Source: Burkholderiales bacterium PBB2
Lineage (GTDB): Bacteria > Pseudomonadota > Gammaproteobacteria > Burkholderiales > Burkholderiaceae_C
Length of the DNA stretch: 64,000 nucleotides
NCBI GenBank assembly: GCA_002255955.1
Contig: NKIM01000005.1
Coordinates: 62,001 to 126,000, forward strand
Direction: 5' to 3'
Shown here in pieces: positions 28,489 through 38,162 of this stretch. Numbering within the stretch: position 1 is the first letter of the stretch; each line of letters starts with the position of its first letter. The notes below the pieces were generated by a model that made no database searches, was not told the DNA's origin, and saw only the letters and a program-made list of their open reading frames with translations. The position numbers and the translations under genes are program-made.

Positions 28489-30417
28489 ATGACCATGAGC
28501 CATTTGCCACGCCCGACCTCCTCGCCCCTGGCCCGCCCCGCTGCCGTCCGTCGCGCCCTGATCGGCTTGAGCCTGGCCATGGCCGGCGCCGCTGCTGGCC
28601 TGCCCGCCTGGGCGGCCACTGAGGCCGGCGCCGCCGAGGGCAAAGCCGCCGCCCCATCCACCGCCTCCGCCTCGCCCAAGGTGCTGCGCTACGCCTTCCG
28701 CGTGGCCGAAACCGGCTTCGATCCGGCGCAGATCAGCGACACCTATTCCAAGACCGTGGCCGCCGGCATCTTCGATGCACCCCTGAAGTTCGAGTACCTG
28801 GCCAAGCCGGCCAAGCTGGTGCCCAACACCGTGGTGGCCATGCCCGAGATCTCGGCCGACTTCAAGACCCTGACCTTTGAAGTGAAGCCCGGCGTCTACT
28901 TCAACGACGACCCGGCCTTCAAGAGCCTGAAACCGGGGGAAAAGCGCGAGCTGACCGCCGCCGACTACATCTACTCCATCAAGCGCCACTACGACCCGCA
29001 GTGGAAGAGCCCCAACCTCTACCTGCTCGAGAACGTCAAGATCCTCGGCCTCTCGGAGCTGCGCAAGGAGCTGATGGCGGCCAAGAAGCCTTTTGACTAC
29101 GACCGGCCGGTCGAGGGCCTGCAGCAGCTCAGCCGCTACAAGTTCCAGATCAAGCTGGGCGTGGGCGACCCGCGCTTCATCAACCAGTTCGCCGACAGTG
29201 GATTCCTCGGCGCCGTGGCGCGCGAGGTGGTCGAGGCCTATTCGGACAAGATCATGGAGCACCCGGTGGGCACGGGCGCCTGGCGCCTGGCCGAGTGGCG
29301 CCGCAGTTCGCGCATCGTGCTCGAGAAGAACCCCAATTACCGCGAAGAGTTCTACCAAGAGCAGCCACCAGCCGACAAGCCCGAGCTGGCCGCCCAGGTC
29401 AAGGCCTTGCAAGGCCGCCGCCTGCCCATGATCGACCGGGTGGAAATCGCCATCATCGAAGAGAACCAGCCGCGCTGGCTGTCCTTCCTCGGCAACGAGG
29501 CCGAGCTCCTGCCCGAGCTGCCCTTTGAGTTCGCCGGCATCGCCATCCCCAACAACAAGCTCGCGCCCAATCTGGCCAAGAAGGGCGTGCAGATGACGCG
29601 CTTCATCTACCCCGAGATCGCGTTTTCCTACTTCAATATGGAAGACCCGGTGGTGGGTGGCTACACGCCCGAGAAGATCGCGCTGCGCCGCGCCATCTCC
29701 CTGGGCATGGATGTCAACAAGCAGATCCGCATCGCGCGCCGCGGCCAGGGCATTCCGGCCCAGGGCCCGTCCATCCCGGGCGTGTTCGGCTATGACCCGA
29801 GCTTCAAGTCCGAGATGAGCGAGTACAACCTGGCCAAGGCCAAGGCCCTGCTCGACCTCTACGGCTACACCGACAAGGACGGCGATGGCTGGCGCGACAT
29901 GCCCGACGGCTCGCCCCTGCGCATCGAGTACGCCACCCAGCCCGACGGCACCAGCCGCCAGCTGGTCGAGCTCTGGAACAAGGGCATGGACGCGCTGCAC
30001 ATCAAGATGACGTTCAAGACCGCCAAATGGCCCGAGAACCTCAAGTCGGCCAACTCGGCCAAGCTGCAGATGTGGGGCGTCAGCTGGGTCGCCTCGACCC
30101 CGGACAACGACACCTTCCTGGCCCTGGGTGACGGCCGCGCCAAGGGCAAGGCCAACAAGGCGCGCTTCGACCTGCCGGCCTTCAATGCCCTGTACGAAAA
30201 GCAAAAAGCCCTGCCCGACGGCCCCGAGCGCCAGGCCGTGATGCGCGAAGCCCAGCGCCTGCTGATCGCGTACATGCCCTACAAGATGGACATCCACCGC
30301 ATCTTCACCGACCTGGCCCAGCCTTGGGTGATCGGCTACGAGCGCAATGTCTTCGTCCGCACCTTCTGGAACTATGTGGACATCGACCAGGAGCGCTTTC
30401 AGCGCGAAGCCAAGTAA
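28489..30417 (+). CDS. ABC solute-binding protein family 5, copy 1
   Basis: A 642-residue periplasmic binding protein of the OppA/DppA family. A Sec signal peptide ends near PAWAA. Shared blocks are LRYAFRVAETGFDPAQISD, EHPVGTGAW, EENQPRWLSF, YFNMEDPVVGGY and, near residue 462, a loop DKDGDGWRDMPD with the residue spacing of a calcium-binding EF loop. It is the first of five tandem paralogues on the plus strand, opposite the permease operon. ATG at 28489 and 28495 are both possible starts. The ligand is unknown; peptides are the default family guess. Confidence 0.92.
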   Translation: MTMSHLPRPTSSPLARPAAVRRALIGLSLAMAGAAAGLPAWAATEAGAAEGKAAAPSTASASPKVLRYAFRVAETGFDPAQISDTYSKTVAAGIFDAPLKFEYLAKPAKLVPNTVVAMPEISADFKTLTFEVKPGVYFNDDPAFKSLKPGEKRELTAADYIYSIKRHYDPQWKSPNLYLLENVKILGLSELRKELMAAKKPFDYDRPVEGLQQLSRYKFQIKLGVGDPRFINQFADSGFLGAVAREVVEAYSDKIMEHPVGTGAWRLAEWRRSSRIVLEKNPNYREEFYQEQPPADKPELAAQVKALQGRRLPMIDRVEIAIIEENQPRWLSFLGNEAELLPELPFEFAGIAIPNNKLAPNLAKKGVQMTRFIYPEIAFSYFNMEDPVVGGYTPEKIALRRAISLGMDVNKQIRIARRGQGIPAQGPSIPGVFGYDPSFKSEMSEYNLAKAKALLDLYGYTDKDGDGWRDMPDGSPLRIEYATQPDGTSRQLVELWNKGMDALHIKMTFKTAKWPENLKSANSAKLQMWGVSWVASTPDNDTFLALGDGRAKGKANKARFDLPAFNALYEKQKALPDGPERQAVMREAQRLLIAYMPYKMDIHRIFTDLAQPWVIGYERNVFVRTFWNYVDIDQERFQREAK

Positions 30418-30733
30418 GCCCTAGCGGGCGGCCCTCGCGGCCGCCTTGGGGTTCGACTGCATGGCCGAGCCCCGACATTGGCACTAGACTCCGCCCCAGA
30501 TCAGAACGCTGAAGCAGCGCCACGCGCCGCTCCAGCGTCCCGCACCACAGAACGCGCCGCAGCCCCTGGCTGGCCGGCGCGTTTGTTTGCCGAGGATGCG
30601 TTCGCATCGGGCAGGGCGGCCGGGGCGATGGTCTGACGGGTGCGGCGTCAAACCTCCTCCACCCCTCGGACATCGCCGCGCGCCGCCCTCTCGCTGGCCA
30701 GAGACGACGCAGGCGAGGAATGAGGAGACGCGA
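30418..30733. other. Gap between receptor copies 1 and 2
   Basis: A 316-base non-coding stretch, much longer than the other gaps in the array (10-28 bases). It contains a GC-rich dyad just after the stop of copy 1, a -10-like TAGACT (30485-30490) and a long hairpin (30551-30583). Copies 2-5 may therefore be expressed separately from copy 1. Confidence 0.4.
30551..30588 (+). terminator. Hairpin terminator or attenuator before receptor copy 2
   Basis: Perfect nine-base-pair stem AACGCGCCG/CGGCGCGTT (30551-30559 and 30575-30583), with a loop that itself can pair AGCC/GGCT, followed by TGTTT. It lies downstream of a possible promoter (30485-30490), so it could terminate copy 1 transcripts or attenuate copies 2-5. 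Confidence 0.5.
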
Positions 30734-32590
30734 ATGATGTGGAGGAGACGCCAGCAGCCCCGCCCGCTGCGGCCCGTGCTGACACTGGCCTGGACCCTGG
30801 CCCTGGCCACCGGTCTGCTTGGGCACCGCGCTGCCCTGGCCGCCCCCGAGCCCAGCCCGGCCTCGGCCCAGGCCCATGTGCTGCGCATGGCCTTTCCGAT
30901 CGCCGAGACCAGCCTGGACCCGGCCCAGGTCAGCGACGAGTACTCGAGCGAGATCATCGCCAACATCTTCGAGTCGCCCCTGGTCTACGACTATCTCGCC
31001 CGGCCAGTCAAACTCAAGCCGCTGACGGCCACCGCCCTGCCCGAGGTCAGCGCCGATTTCAAGCAGTTCACCCTGCGCATCAAGCCCGGCATTCAGTTCG
31101 CGGCCGACCCGGCCTTCAAGGGCAAGCTGCGCGAGCTGGTGGCCGCTGACTATGCCTATGCGCTCAAGCGCCATTTCGACCCGCGCCTGCGCAGCCCGCA
31201 TTTCGCCAATCTGGAGAGCGAGCAGATCCTGGGCCTGGCGGCCCTGCGCGAGCGCAGCGTCAAGACCGGCAAGCCCTTCGACTACGACGCCCCGGTCGAA
31301 GGCCTGCAAACGCCGGACCGCTACACCCTGGTCATCAAGCTGGGACGGCCCAGCCCGCGCTTCGCCCACCGCCTGGCCCAGCCCATGAGCCAGGCCCTGG
31401 CGCGCGAGGTGGTGGAGACCTACGGCGACAGCATCGGCGAGCATCCGGTGGGCACCGGGCCCTTTGTGCTCAAGGAATGGCGGCGCGCCTCGCGCCTGGT
31501 GCTGGAGCGCAACCCGGGCTTCCGCGAGGCCTATTTCGACGAGAGCCCGGCGCCCGATGACGCCGCCGCTCAAGCCGTGGCGCGCGAACTCAAGGGCCGG
31601 CGCCTGCCCCTGGTGGACCGGGTCGAGGTGTCCATCGTCACCGAAAACCAGCCGCGCTGGCTGGCCTACCTGGGGGGCGATTTCGACTTCCTGGCCGTGC
31701 CCAATGAGTACGCGGCCCTGGCCGCACCCGGAGGCCAGCTGGCCCCGCATCTGGCCAAGCGCGGCATGCGTTTGCACCGCAATCTGCTGTCCGATGTGAT
31801 CTTCAGTTACTTCAATATGGAAGATCCGCTTGTCGGCGGCTACGCAGCCGAAAAGGTGGCGCTGCGCCGCGCCATCAGCCTGGGCTACGACAACGAGGAA
31901 GAAGTGCGCTCGGTGCGGCGCGGCCAGGCGATTCCGGCGCAAAGCATCATCACACCCAACACCTTCGGCTACCAGCCGCAGATCAAGACCGAGATGAGCG
32001 AGTACAACCTGGCCAAGGCCAAGGCCTTGCTGGACCTGTACGGCTACATCGACCGCGACGGCGACGGCTGGCGCGACCTGCCCGACGGCAGCCCATTGCG
32101 CCTGGAGTACCACACCCAGCCTGACAGCAACTCGCGCGCCTTCAACGAGCTCTGGCGCAAGCACATGGCCGCGCTGCAGCTGCACATCGAGTTCAAGAGC
32201 GCCAACTGGCCCGACAACATGAAAGCCGCCCGCGCCGGCCGACTGATGGTCTGGATGCTGAGCTGGACGGCCGACATGCCGGACGCCGACTCCCTGCTGG
32301 CCACCGCCTACGGCCCGGCCAAGGGCGAGGACAACCTCAGCCGCTTCAACCTGCCCGAATACGACCGCCTGGTGCAGCGCAGCCAGAGCATGGCCGACGG
32401 CCCCGAGCGCCAGGCCCTGATCCAGGAAGCCGAACGCCTGTTGACCGCGTATATGCCCATGAAAGCCCATGTGCACCGCATCCGCCTGCGCCTGGCCCAG
32501 CCTTGGCTGAAGGGCTATCTGCCGCACCCCTTTCTGCAAGGCTTCTGGCGCTTTCTCGACAGCCAGCCGCCGACGGGAAAGAAGTCCTGA
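30734..32590 (+). CDS. ABC solute-binding protein family 5, copy 2
   Basis: A 618-residue paralogue of copy 1 with a basic N-terminus (MMWRRRQQ) and a signal peptide ending near ALAAP. It keeps EHPVGTGPF, ENQPRWLAY, YFNMEDPLVGGY and the EF-like loop DRDGDGWRDLPD near residue 440. GAGGAG at 30722-30727 fixes the start. The blocks around the presumed binding pocket differ between copies (for example VFSYFNMEDPLV here against VLFTVFNHEDPVI in copy 3), consistent with different ligands, though this is inference. It likely starts a four-gene operon with copies 3-5. Confidence 0.92.
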   Translation: MMWRRRQQPRPLRPVLTLAWTLALATGLLGHRAALAAPEPSPASAQAHVLRMAFPIAETSLDPAQVSDEYSSEIIANIFESPLVYDYLARPVKLKPLTATALPEVSADFKQFTLRIKPGIQFAADPAFKGKLRELVAADYAYALKRHFDPRLRSPHFANLESEQILGLAALRERSVKTGKPFDYDAPVEGLQTPDRYTLVIKLGRPSPRFAHRLAQPMSQALAREVVETYGDSIGEHPVGTGPFVLKEWRRASRLVLERNPGFREAYFDESPAPDDAAAQAVARELKGRRLPLVDRVEVSIVTENQPRWLAYLGGDFDFLAVPNEYAALAAPGGQLAPHLAKRGMRLHRNLLSDVIFSYFNMEDPLVGGYAAEKVALRRAISLGYDNEEEVRSVRRGQAIPAQSIITPNTFGYQPQIKTEMSEYNLAKAKALLDLYGYIDRDGDGWRDLPDGSPLRLEYHTQPDSNSRAFNELWRKHMAALQLHIEFKSANWPDNMKAARAGRLMVWMLSWTADMPDADSLLATAYGPAKGEDNLSRFNLPEYDRLVQRSQSMADGPERQALIQEAERLLTAYMPMKAHVHRIRLRLAQPWLKGYLPHPFLQGFWRFLDSQPPTGKKS

Positions 32591-32600
32591 GGTGGGCACG

Positions 32601-34457
32601 ATGAAGCAACGGGCCTGGCTTTGGGCGGTGCGGCTGCTGGGCGCTGGCCTGATGCTGGCCACCGCCACCGGACCGGCAAGAGCCGTGGCCGAGGCCGGCT
32701 ACGAGCCCCCGCCGCGCGTGCTGCGCTACGCCTTTCGCATCGCCGAGACCGGCTTCGACCCGGCCAAGGTGCAAGACATCTACTCGCGCACCATCACCCA
32801 GCACATCTTTGAGTCGCTCTTCACCTACGACCACCTGGCCCGGCCGGTGCGGCTCAAGCCGCTGACGGCGGCGGCGCTGCCCGAGGTCAGTGCGGACTTC
32901 AAGACCTGGACCATCCGCATCCAGCCCGGCATCTACTTCGCCGACGACCCGGCCTTCAAAGGCCAGCGCCGTGAGCTGGTGGCGGCCGACTACGTCTACA
33001 GCTTCAAGCGCTTTGCCGACCCGCAGACCAACAGCCCCGCCTGGGACACGCTGGAAGAGAACCATGTGCTGGGCTTGAACGACTACCGCGCCGAGCTGGA
33101 GCGCAGCAGGAAGCCCTTCGACTACGAGCACCCGATCGAAGGCCTGCGCGCGCTGGACCGCTACACCTTGCAGATCCGCCTGGCGCGTTCGCGCCCGCGC
33201 TTCGACCAGACCCTGGCTGATGGAAGCCTGTTCGGCGCGGTGGCGCGCGAGGTGATCGAGGCCTACCCGGAGCGCAGCATGGAGCACCCGGTCGGCACGG
33301 GGCCCTTTCGCCTGGCGGCTTGGCGGCGCAGCTCGCTGATCGTGCTGGAACGCAACCCCGCGTACCGGGAACGTTACTACGACGCCCAGCCGCGCGTGGA
33401 CGACAGCGAGGGTCAGGCCTTGCTCAGCCGTTTCAAGGGCCGGCGCATTCCCATGATCGACCGGGTGGAGATCTCCATCATCGAGGAGAACCAGCCACGC
33501 TGGCTGTCCTTCCTGAACGGCCAGTTCGATCTGATCGACCGCGTGCCTGAGGACTTCATCAACCAGGCCATGCCGGGCGGCCGACTGGCCCCGGGCCTGG
33601 CCAAGCGGGGCATGCAGGGCTACCAGGTGCTGACCTCGGACGTGCTCTTCACCGTCTTCAACCACGAGGACCCGGTGATCGGCGGCAACCAGCCCGAGCG
33701 TGTGGCCCTGCGCCGCGCCATCGCGCTGGGCACCGATTCCGAACGCGAGATCCGCGTGGTGCGGCGCGGCCAGGCGATTGCGGCGCAATCGCTGCTGATG
33801 CCGCACACCACCGGCTACGACCCGCGTTTCAAGAGCGAGGGCGGCGACCACGACCCGGCGCGCGCCCGCGCCCTGCTGGACCTGTACGGCTACCGCGACC
33901 GCGATGGCGACGGCTTCCGCGAACAGCCCGACGGCAGCCCGCTGCAGCTGGTCAGCCTGAGCACGCCGGAGAGCTTTCAGCGCCAGATCGACGAGATCTG
34001 GCAGAAGGCGATGGCGCAGATCGGCATCCGCGTCGAGTTCAAGACCGGCAAATGGCCGGAGAACCTCAAGGCCATGCGGGCCGGACGCTTCCAGATCTGG
34101 TCGCTGGCCATGTCGGCCGCATCGCCCGATGGGCAGGATTCGCTGGGCCTGTACTACAGCCCGCGCATCGGCGGCAGCAATTACGCGCGCTTCCGCCTGC
34201 CGCAGATGGACCAGCTCTACGAGAAGGCCAACAGCCTGCCCGATGGCCCCGAGCGCGCCGCCGTGTTCGCCGAGGCCAAGCGCATGGCCGCGGCCTATGC
34301 GCCCTACCGCGCGCGCGGCCACCGCCTGCTGACCGACCTGGCCCAGCCGCAGCTGATCGGCTACCGCCGCCCGCCCTTCTGGCTGAACTGGTGGGAGTAT
34401 GTGGACATCGACCCTTCAGCCGCGGAACGCCGCGCCCTTCCGACCTCCAGCCCCTGA
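32601..34457 (+). CDS. ABC solute-binding protein family 5, copy 3
   Basis: A 618-residue paralogue, ten bases after copy 2, with GAGGTGG at 32589-32595 overlapping the previous stop region as ribosome binding site. A signal peptide ends near ARAVA. Differences from the other copies include VFNHEDPVIGGNQ in place of the YFNMEDP block, and the EF-like loop DRDGDGFREQPD with Glu at position 9. It ends in a Ser/Pro-rich tail. Ligand unknown. Confidence 0.92.
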   Translation: MKQRAWLWAVRLLGAGLMLATATGPARAVAEAGYEPPPRVLRYAFRIAETGFDPAKVQDIYSRTITQHIFESLFTYDHLARPVRLKPLTAAALPEVSADFKTWTIRIQPGIYFADDPAFKGQRRELVAADYVYSFKRFADPQTNSPAWDTLEENHVLGLNDYRAELERSRKPFDYEHPIEGLRALDRYTLQIRLARSRPRFDQTLADGSLFGAVAREVIEAYPERSMEHPVGTGPFRLAAWRRSSLIVLERNPAYRERYYDAQPRVDDSEGQALLSRFKGRRIPMIDRVEISIIEENQPRWLSFLNGQFDLIDRVPEDFINQAMPGGRLAPGLAKRGMQGYQVLTSDVLFTVFNHEDPVIGGNQPERVALRRAIALGTDSEREIRVVRRGQAIAAQSLLMPHTTGYDPRFKSEGGDHDPARARALLDLYGYRDRDGDGFREQPDGSPLQLVSLSTPESFQRQIDEIWQKAMAQIGIRVEFKTGKWPENLKAMRAGRFQIWSLAMSAASPDGQDSLGLYYSPRIGGSNYARFRLPQMDQLYEKANSLPDGPERAAVFAEAKRMAAAYAPYRARGHRLLTDLAQPQLIGYRRPPFWLNWWEYVDIDPSAAERRALPTSSP

Positions 34458-34485
34458 GCCCTTCAGCCCCTCAGCCCTTGTTCCG

Positions 34486-36321
34486 ATGAATCCGATTCAG
34501 AAATTTCTGTGCACTGCGGGTGGCCTGCTCTGCCTCGGCTTGTTGCAGCTCAGCGCGTCAGCCCAGGCTGCACCTGAGGAAAAGCCGGCGGCGCCCAAGG
34601 TGTTTCGCTACGCCTTTCTGGTGGCCGAAACCGGTTTTGACCCGGCGCAGATCAGCGACACCTACTCGCTGACGGTGACGCCGCACATTTTTGAAGCGCT
34701 CTACAGCTACGACTACCTGGCCCGCCCGGTCAAGGTGAAGCCGCTGACGGCTGCTGCCATGCCCGAGGTGTCGTCCGACTTCAAGACCTGGACGATCAAG
34801 ATCCAGCCCGGCATCTACTTCACCGAACACACAGCCTTCAAGGGCCGGAAGCGCGAGCTGGTGGCCGCCGACTACGTCTACAGCTTCAAGCGCTTTGCCG
34901 ACCCGGCGCTGAAAAGCCCGATGTGGAACACCGTGGACGAATGGGGCGTCAGCGGCCTGGCCGCCCTGCGCCAGAACGCCCTCAGCGGCAAGCGAGCCTT
35001 CGATGCCAAGCAGCCGATCGAGGGCCTGCAGGCGCTGGACCGCTACACCTTGCAGATCAAGCTGGACCAGCCGCGCCCGCGCCTGCTGGAGCAGCTGGCG
35101 CGCAGCGACCTGTTCGGCGCTGTGGCCTGGGAAGTGGCCGATCTCTACGGCCGCGACACCATGGAGCACCCGGTGGGCACCGGCCCCTATCTGCTCAAGG
35201 AATGGCGGCGCAGCTCGCGCATGGTCTTCGAGAAGAACCCCGGCTACCGCGAGCGCTTTTACGACGCCGAACCGAATGCCGATGACGCCGAGGGCCAGGC
35301 CCTGGCCGCGCGCTTCAGGGGCCGGCGCATTCCCATGATCGACCGGGTGGAAATCGCCATCATCGAGGAGAGCCAGCCGCGCTGGTTGTCCTTCCTGAAC
35401 CGCGAGCATGATTTTCTGGAGCGGCTGCCCTCGGATTTCGTCAACGTCGCCATTCCCCACGGCAAGCTGGCGCCCAATCTGGCCAAGCAGGGCATGCAGC
35501 TGAGCCGCGTGCTGGCGGCCGACAGCGCCTTCACCTTTTTCAATATGGAAGACCCCACGGTCGGCGGCTACAGCGCCGAGAAGGTGGCGCTGCGGCGCGC
35601 GCTCTCGCTGGCCATCGATGTGGAGGGCGAGATCGGCCGCGTGCGCCGGGGCCAGGCCATCGTCGCGCAGTCCCTGGTGCTGCCGCACACCAGCGGCTAC
35701 TCGGCCAGCTTCAAAAGCAGCATGGGCGACTACAGCCCGGCGCGGGCCAACGCCCTGCTGGATCTGTACGGCTATGTCGATCGCGATGGCGATGGCTGGC
35801 GCGACATGCCCGATGGCAGCCCGCTGGTGATCGAGGTGGCCAACCAGCCCGACGCCTTGTCGCGCCAGTATGACGAGCTCTGGCAGCGCAACCTCAAGGC
35901 GGTGCACATCAAGGCCCGCTTCATGCATGGCAAATGGCCCGAGCAGCTGAAGATGGCGCGGGCCGGCAAGCTCATGCTTTGGTATTTGGGCACCGTGGCT
36001 GCCGCGCCCGACGGCCTGCCGGCGCTGCAGCGCCTCTACGGGCCACAAGCCGGCAACCAGAACCTGGCGCGCTTCAAGCATGCGGAGTTCGACGCCCTCT
36101 ACGATCGGCTGCAGCTGATGCCCGACGGCCCGGAACGCGAAGCCTTGTTCCTGGAGGCCAAGCGCATCCAGGCGGCGCTGATGCCCATGAAAACCCATGT
36201 CCACCGCCTGGTGTCCGACATCTCGCAGCCCTGGCTGATCGGCTATCGCCGCCCCCTGTTCCGCTACGACTTCTGGCAGTACCTGGACATCGACCCGGCG
36301 CGCCAGCCGGCCGCGCGCTGA
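34486..36321 (+). CDS. ABC solute-binding protein family 5, copy 4
   Basis: A 611-residue paralogue, most like copies 1 and 3 in its first third (RYAFLVAETGFDPAQISDTYS). A signal peptide ends near ASAQA. It retains EHPVGTGPY, EESQPRWLSF, FFNMEDPTVGGY and an EF-like loop DRDGDGWRDMPD near residue 432. The gap to copy 3 is 28 bases and no strong ribosome binding site is visible before ATG 34486; a longer frame from 34399 would overlap copy 3, so the inner ATG is preferred because it starts a good signal peptide. Confidence 0.9.
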   Translation: MNPIQKFLCTAGGLLCLGLLQLSASAQAAPEEKPAAPKVFRYAFLVAETGFDPAQISDTYSLTVTPHIFEALYSYDYLARPVKVKPLTAAAMPEVSSDFKTWTIKIQPGIYFTEHTAFKGRKRELVAADYVYSFKRFADPALKSPMWNTVDEWGVSGLAALRQNALSGKRAFDAKQPIEGLQALDRYTLQIKLDQPRPRLLEQLARSDLFGAVAWEVADLYGRDTMEHPVGTGPYLLKEWRRSSRMVFEKNPGYRERFYDAEPNADDAEGQALAARFRGRRIPMIDRVEIAIIEESQPRWLSFLNREHDFLERLPSDFVNVAIPHGKLAPNLAKQGMQLSRVLAADSAFTFFNMEDPTVGGYSAEKVALRRALSLAIDVEGEIGRVRRGQAIVAQSLVLPHTSGYSASFKSSMGDYSPARANALLDLYGYVDRDGDGWRDMPDGSPLVIEVANQPDALSRQYDELWQRNLKAVHIKARFMHGKWPEQLKMARAGKLMLWYLGTVAAAPDGLPALQRLYGPQAGNQNLARFKHAEFDALYDRLQLMPDGPEREALFLEAKRIQAALMPMKTHVHRLVSDISQPWLIGYRRPLFRYDFWQYLDIDPARQPAAR

Positions 36322-36346
36322 GGGTTTCAAAAAGGACAAAGCGGCC

Positions 36347-38143
36347 ATGCAAAGACGTGAGTGGATGGCCGCCGCCGGCCTGCTGGCTGCCAGCCCCTGG
36401 ACCCAGGCCCTGCCCGACAGCGCCGCGAAATCCAAGCGCAAGGTCTTGCGCACCGCCTTCAACTCCGCCGAAGTGGGCTTCGACCCGCTGCAGGTCTCCG
36501 ACCGCACCTCGGTGGCGGTGAACGCCCATATCTTTGAATCTCCACTGACCTACGACCTGCTGGCCCGGCCGGTGCAGCTGCGGCCGCAAACGGCGGCCGG
36601 CCTGCCCGAGGTGTCCGCCGATTTCAAGCGTTTTGTTTTCACCATCCGGCCCGGCATCTTCTTCGCCGACGACCCGGTGTTCCAGGGCCGGCGGCGTGAG
36701 CTGGTGGCGCAGGATTACGTCTACACCGTCAAACGCTTCTACGACCCGCGGCTCAAGACCGAACACCTCTACCAATTCGAGAACGCCAAGATCCTGGGCC
36801 TGAGCGAGCTGCGCGAGCAGGCCATTCAGCACAAGACCACGTTCGACTACGACCGCGAGGTGCCCGGCCTGCGGGCGCTGGACCGCTACCGCTTCGAAGT
36901 GCGCTTGGCCGAGCCGGACCCGCGCTTCGTCCATCTGTTTGCCAATGCCAGCTACACCGGCGCCGTGGCGCGCGAGGTGGTGGAGGCCTATGCAGAGGAC
37001 CTGCTGGCGCATCCGGTGGGCACCGGCCCGTTTCGCCTCAAACGGTGGCGGCGCAGCTCGCAAATCGTGCTGGAGCGCAACCCCGGTTTCCGCGAGCAGA
37101 TCTACGAGCCCGGCGAGGTGCCGCCCGATGCGCAAAGCCAGGCCATTGCGCAGCTGCTGAAAGGGCGCCGTCTGCCGCTGCTGGACGAGGTGCAGATCAA
37201 CATCATCATCGAGCCGCAACCTCACTGGCTGGCCTTCTACGGCGGCGAGCTCGACCTGCTGGAGATGCCCACCGAGGTGGCCACGCTGGTGCTGCCGGGC
37301 GGGCAGCTGGCACCCCATTTGCGCAAGCGCGGCGTGCAAGCCTTGCGCAGCGCAGGCGCCACCGTCGGCTTCAGCTTTTTCAATATGGACGACCCGGTGG
37401 TGGGCGGGATGGCGCCCGAGCGCGTGGCCTTGCGCCGCGCCATTGCCTTGGCTTACGACAACGAGGCCGAAATCCGCCAGGTCTACAAAGGCCAAGCCGT
37501 GGTGGCGCAGTCCATGCTGCCGCCCCTGGTCTATGGCCACGACCCCGAGCTTCGCAGCGAACTGAGCCGCCCCGACCTGGCGCGCGCCCAGGCCTTGCTG
37601 GAACTGTATGGCTATGACAAGCGCGACGCCGAAGGCTACCGCCTGCAGCCCGACGGCAGCCGCCTGACCCTGCGCCGCGCCGGCACCGCCGGCAGTTCAC
37701 GTCAGCGCCAGATCGACGAGCTGTGGAAAAAACAGATGGACGCCCTGGGCCTGCGCATCGAGTTCGAATCCGCCACCTTTGGCGAACTGATCAAGAAGGC
37801 CCTGGCCAAGCAGCTGATGATCTGGGGCTATTTCTGGGACATGGGCGCCCCCGACGGCGATTTCATCCTCGGCATGGGCTACGGCCCCAACGCCGGCCAA
37901 AGCAACGACGCCCAATTTCGCCTGCACCGCTACGACCGCCTCTACGAGCAGCAACGCCTGCTGCCCGACGGCCCCGAACGCTGGGCCCTGATGCAGCAAC
38001 TCAACCGCCTGCTGCTCAGCTACATGCCTTACCAAGCCCACAACCACCCGTTGCGGGTGGATTTATGTCAGGTGGGGGTGAAGGGGTTTATCCGGCATCC
38101 GTTCACGAGGGATGGGTGGAGGTTTGTGGACAGCCTGAGCTGA
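36347..38143 (+). CDS. ABC solute-binding protein family 5, copy 5 (divergent)
   Basis: A 598-residue paralogue and the most divergent of the five. Its N-terminus MQRREWMAAAGLLAAS has an RR pair followed by a hydrophobic stretch, resembling a Tat signal, unlike the Sec-type signals of the other copies. It keeps AHPVGTGPF and FFNMDDPVVGGM, but the EF-like loop has decayed to YDKRDAEGYRLQPD, with the acidic spacing lost. AAGGAC upstream may act as ribosome binding site, 25 bases after copy 4. It converges with the oligosaccharyltransferase gene across a 19-base gap. Confidence 0.9.
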   Translation: MQRREWMAAAGLLAASPWTQALPDSAAKSKRKVLRTAFNSAEVGFDPLQVSDRTSVAVNAHIFESPLTYDLLARPVQLRPQTAAGLPEVSADFKRFVFTIRPGIFFADDPVFQGRRRELVAQDYVYTVKRFYDPRLKTEHLYQFENAKILGLSELREQAIQHKTTFDYDREVPGLRALDRYRFEVRLAEPDPRFVHLFANASYTGAVAREVVEAYAEDLLAHPVGTGPFRLKRWRRSSQIVLERNPGFREQIYEPGEVPPDAQSQAIAQLLKGRRLPLLDEVQINIIIEPQPHWLAFYGGELDLLEMPTEVATLVLPGGQLAPHLRKRGVQALRSAGATVGFSFFNMDDPVVGGMAPERVALRRAIALAYDNEAEIRQVYKGQAVVAQSMLPPLVYGHDPELRSELSRPDLARAQALLELYGYDKRDAEGYRLQPDGSRLTLRRAGTAGSSRQRQIDELWKKQMDALGLRIEFESATFGELIKKALAKQLMIWGYFWDMGAPDGDFILGMGYGPNAGQSNDAQFRLHRYDRLYEQQRLLPDGPERWALMQQLNRLLLSYMPYQAHNHPLRVDLCQVGVKGFIRHPFTRDGWRFVDSLS

Positions 38144-38162
38144 GACACAGCCACGCTACATA

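Noticed and set aside
30445-30470. tRNA T-loop-like GGTTCGA
   Set aside because: Flanking bases do not pair as a T-arm and no acceptor or anticodon arm is present.
28489-38143. Receptor array as an assembly artefact of one gene
   Set aside because: The copies differ throughout, in length and signal peptide as well as sequence, so they are true paralogues.
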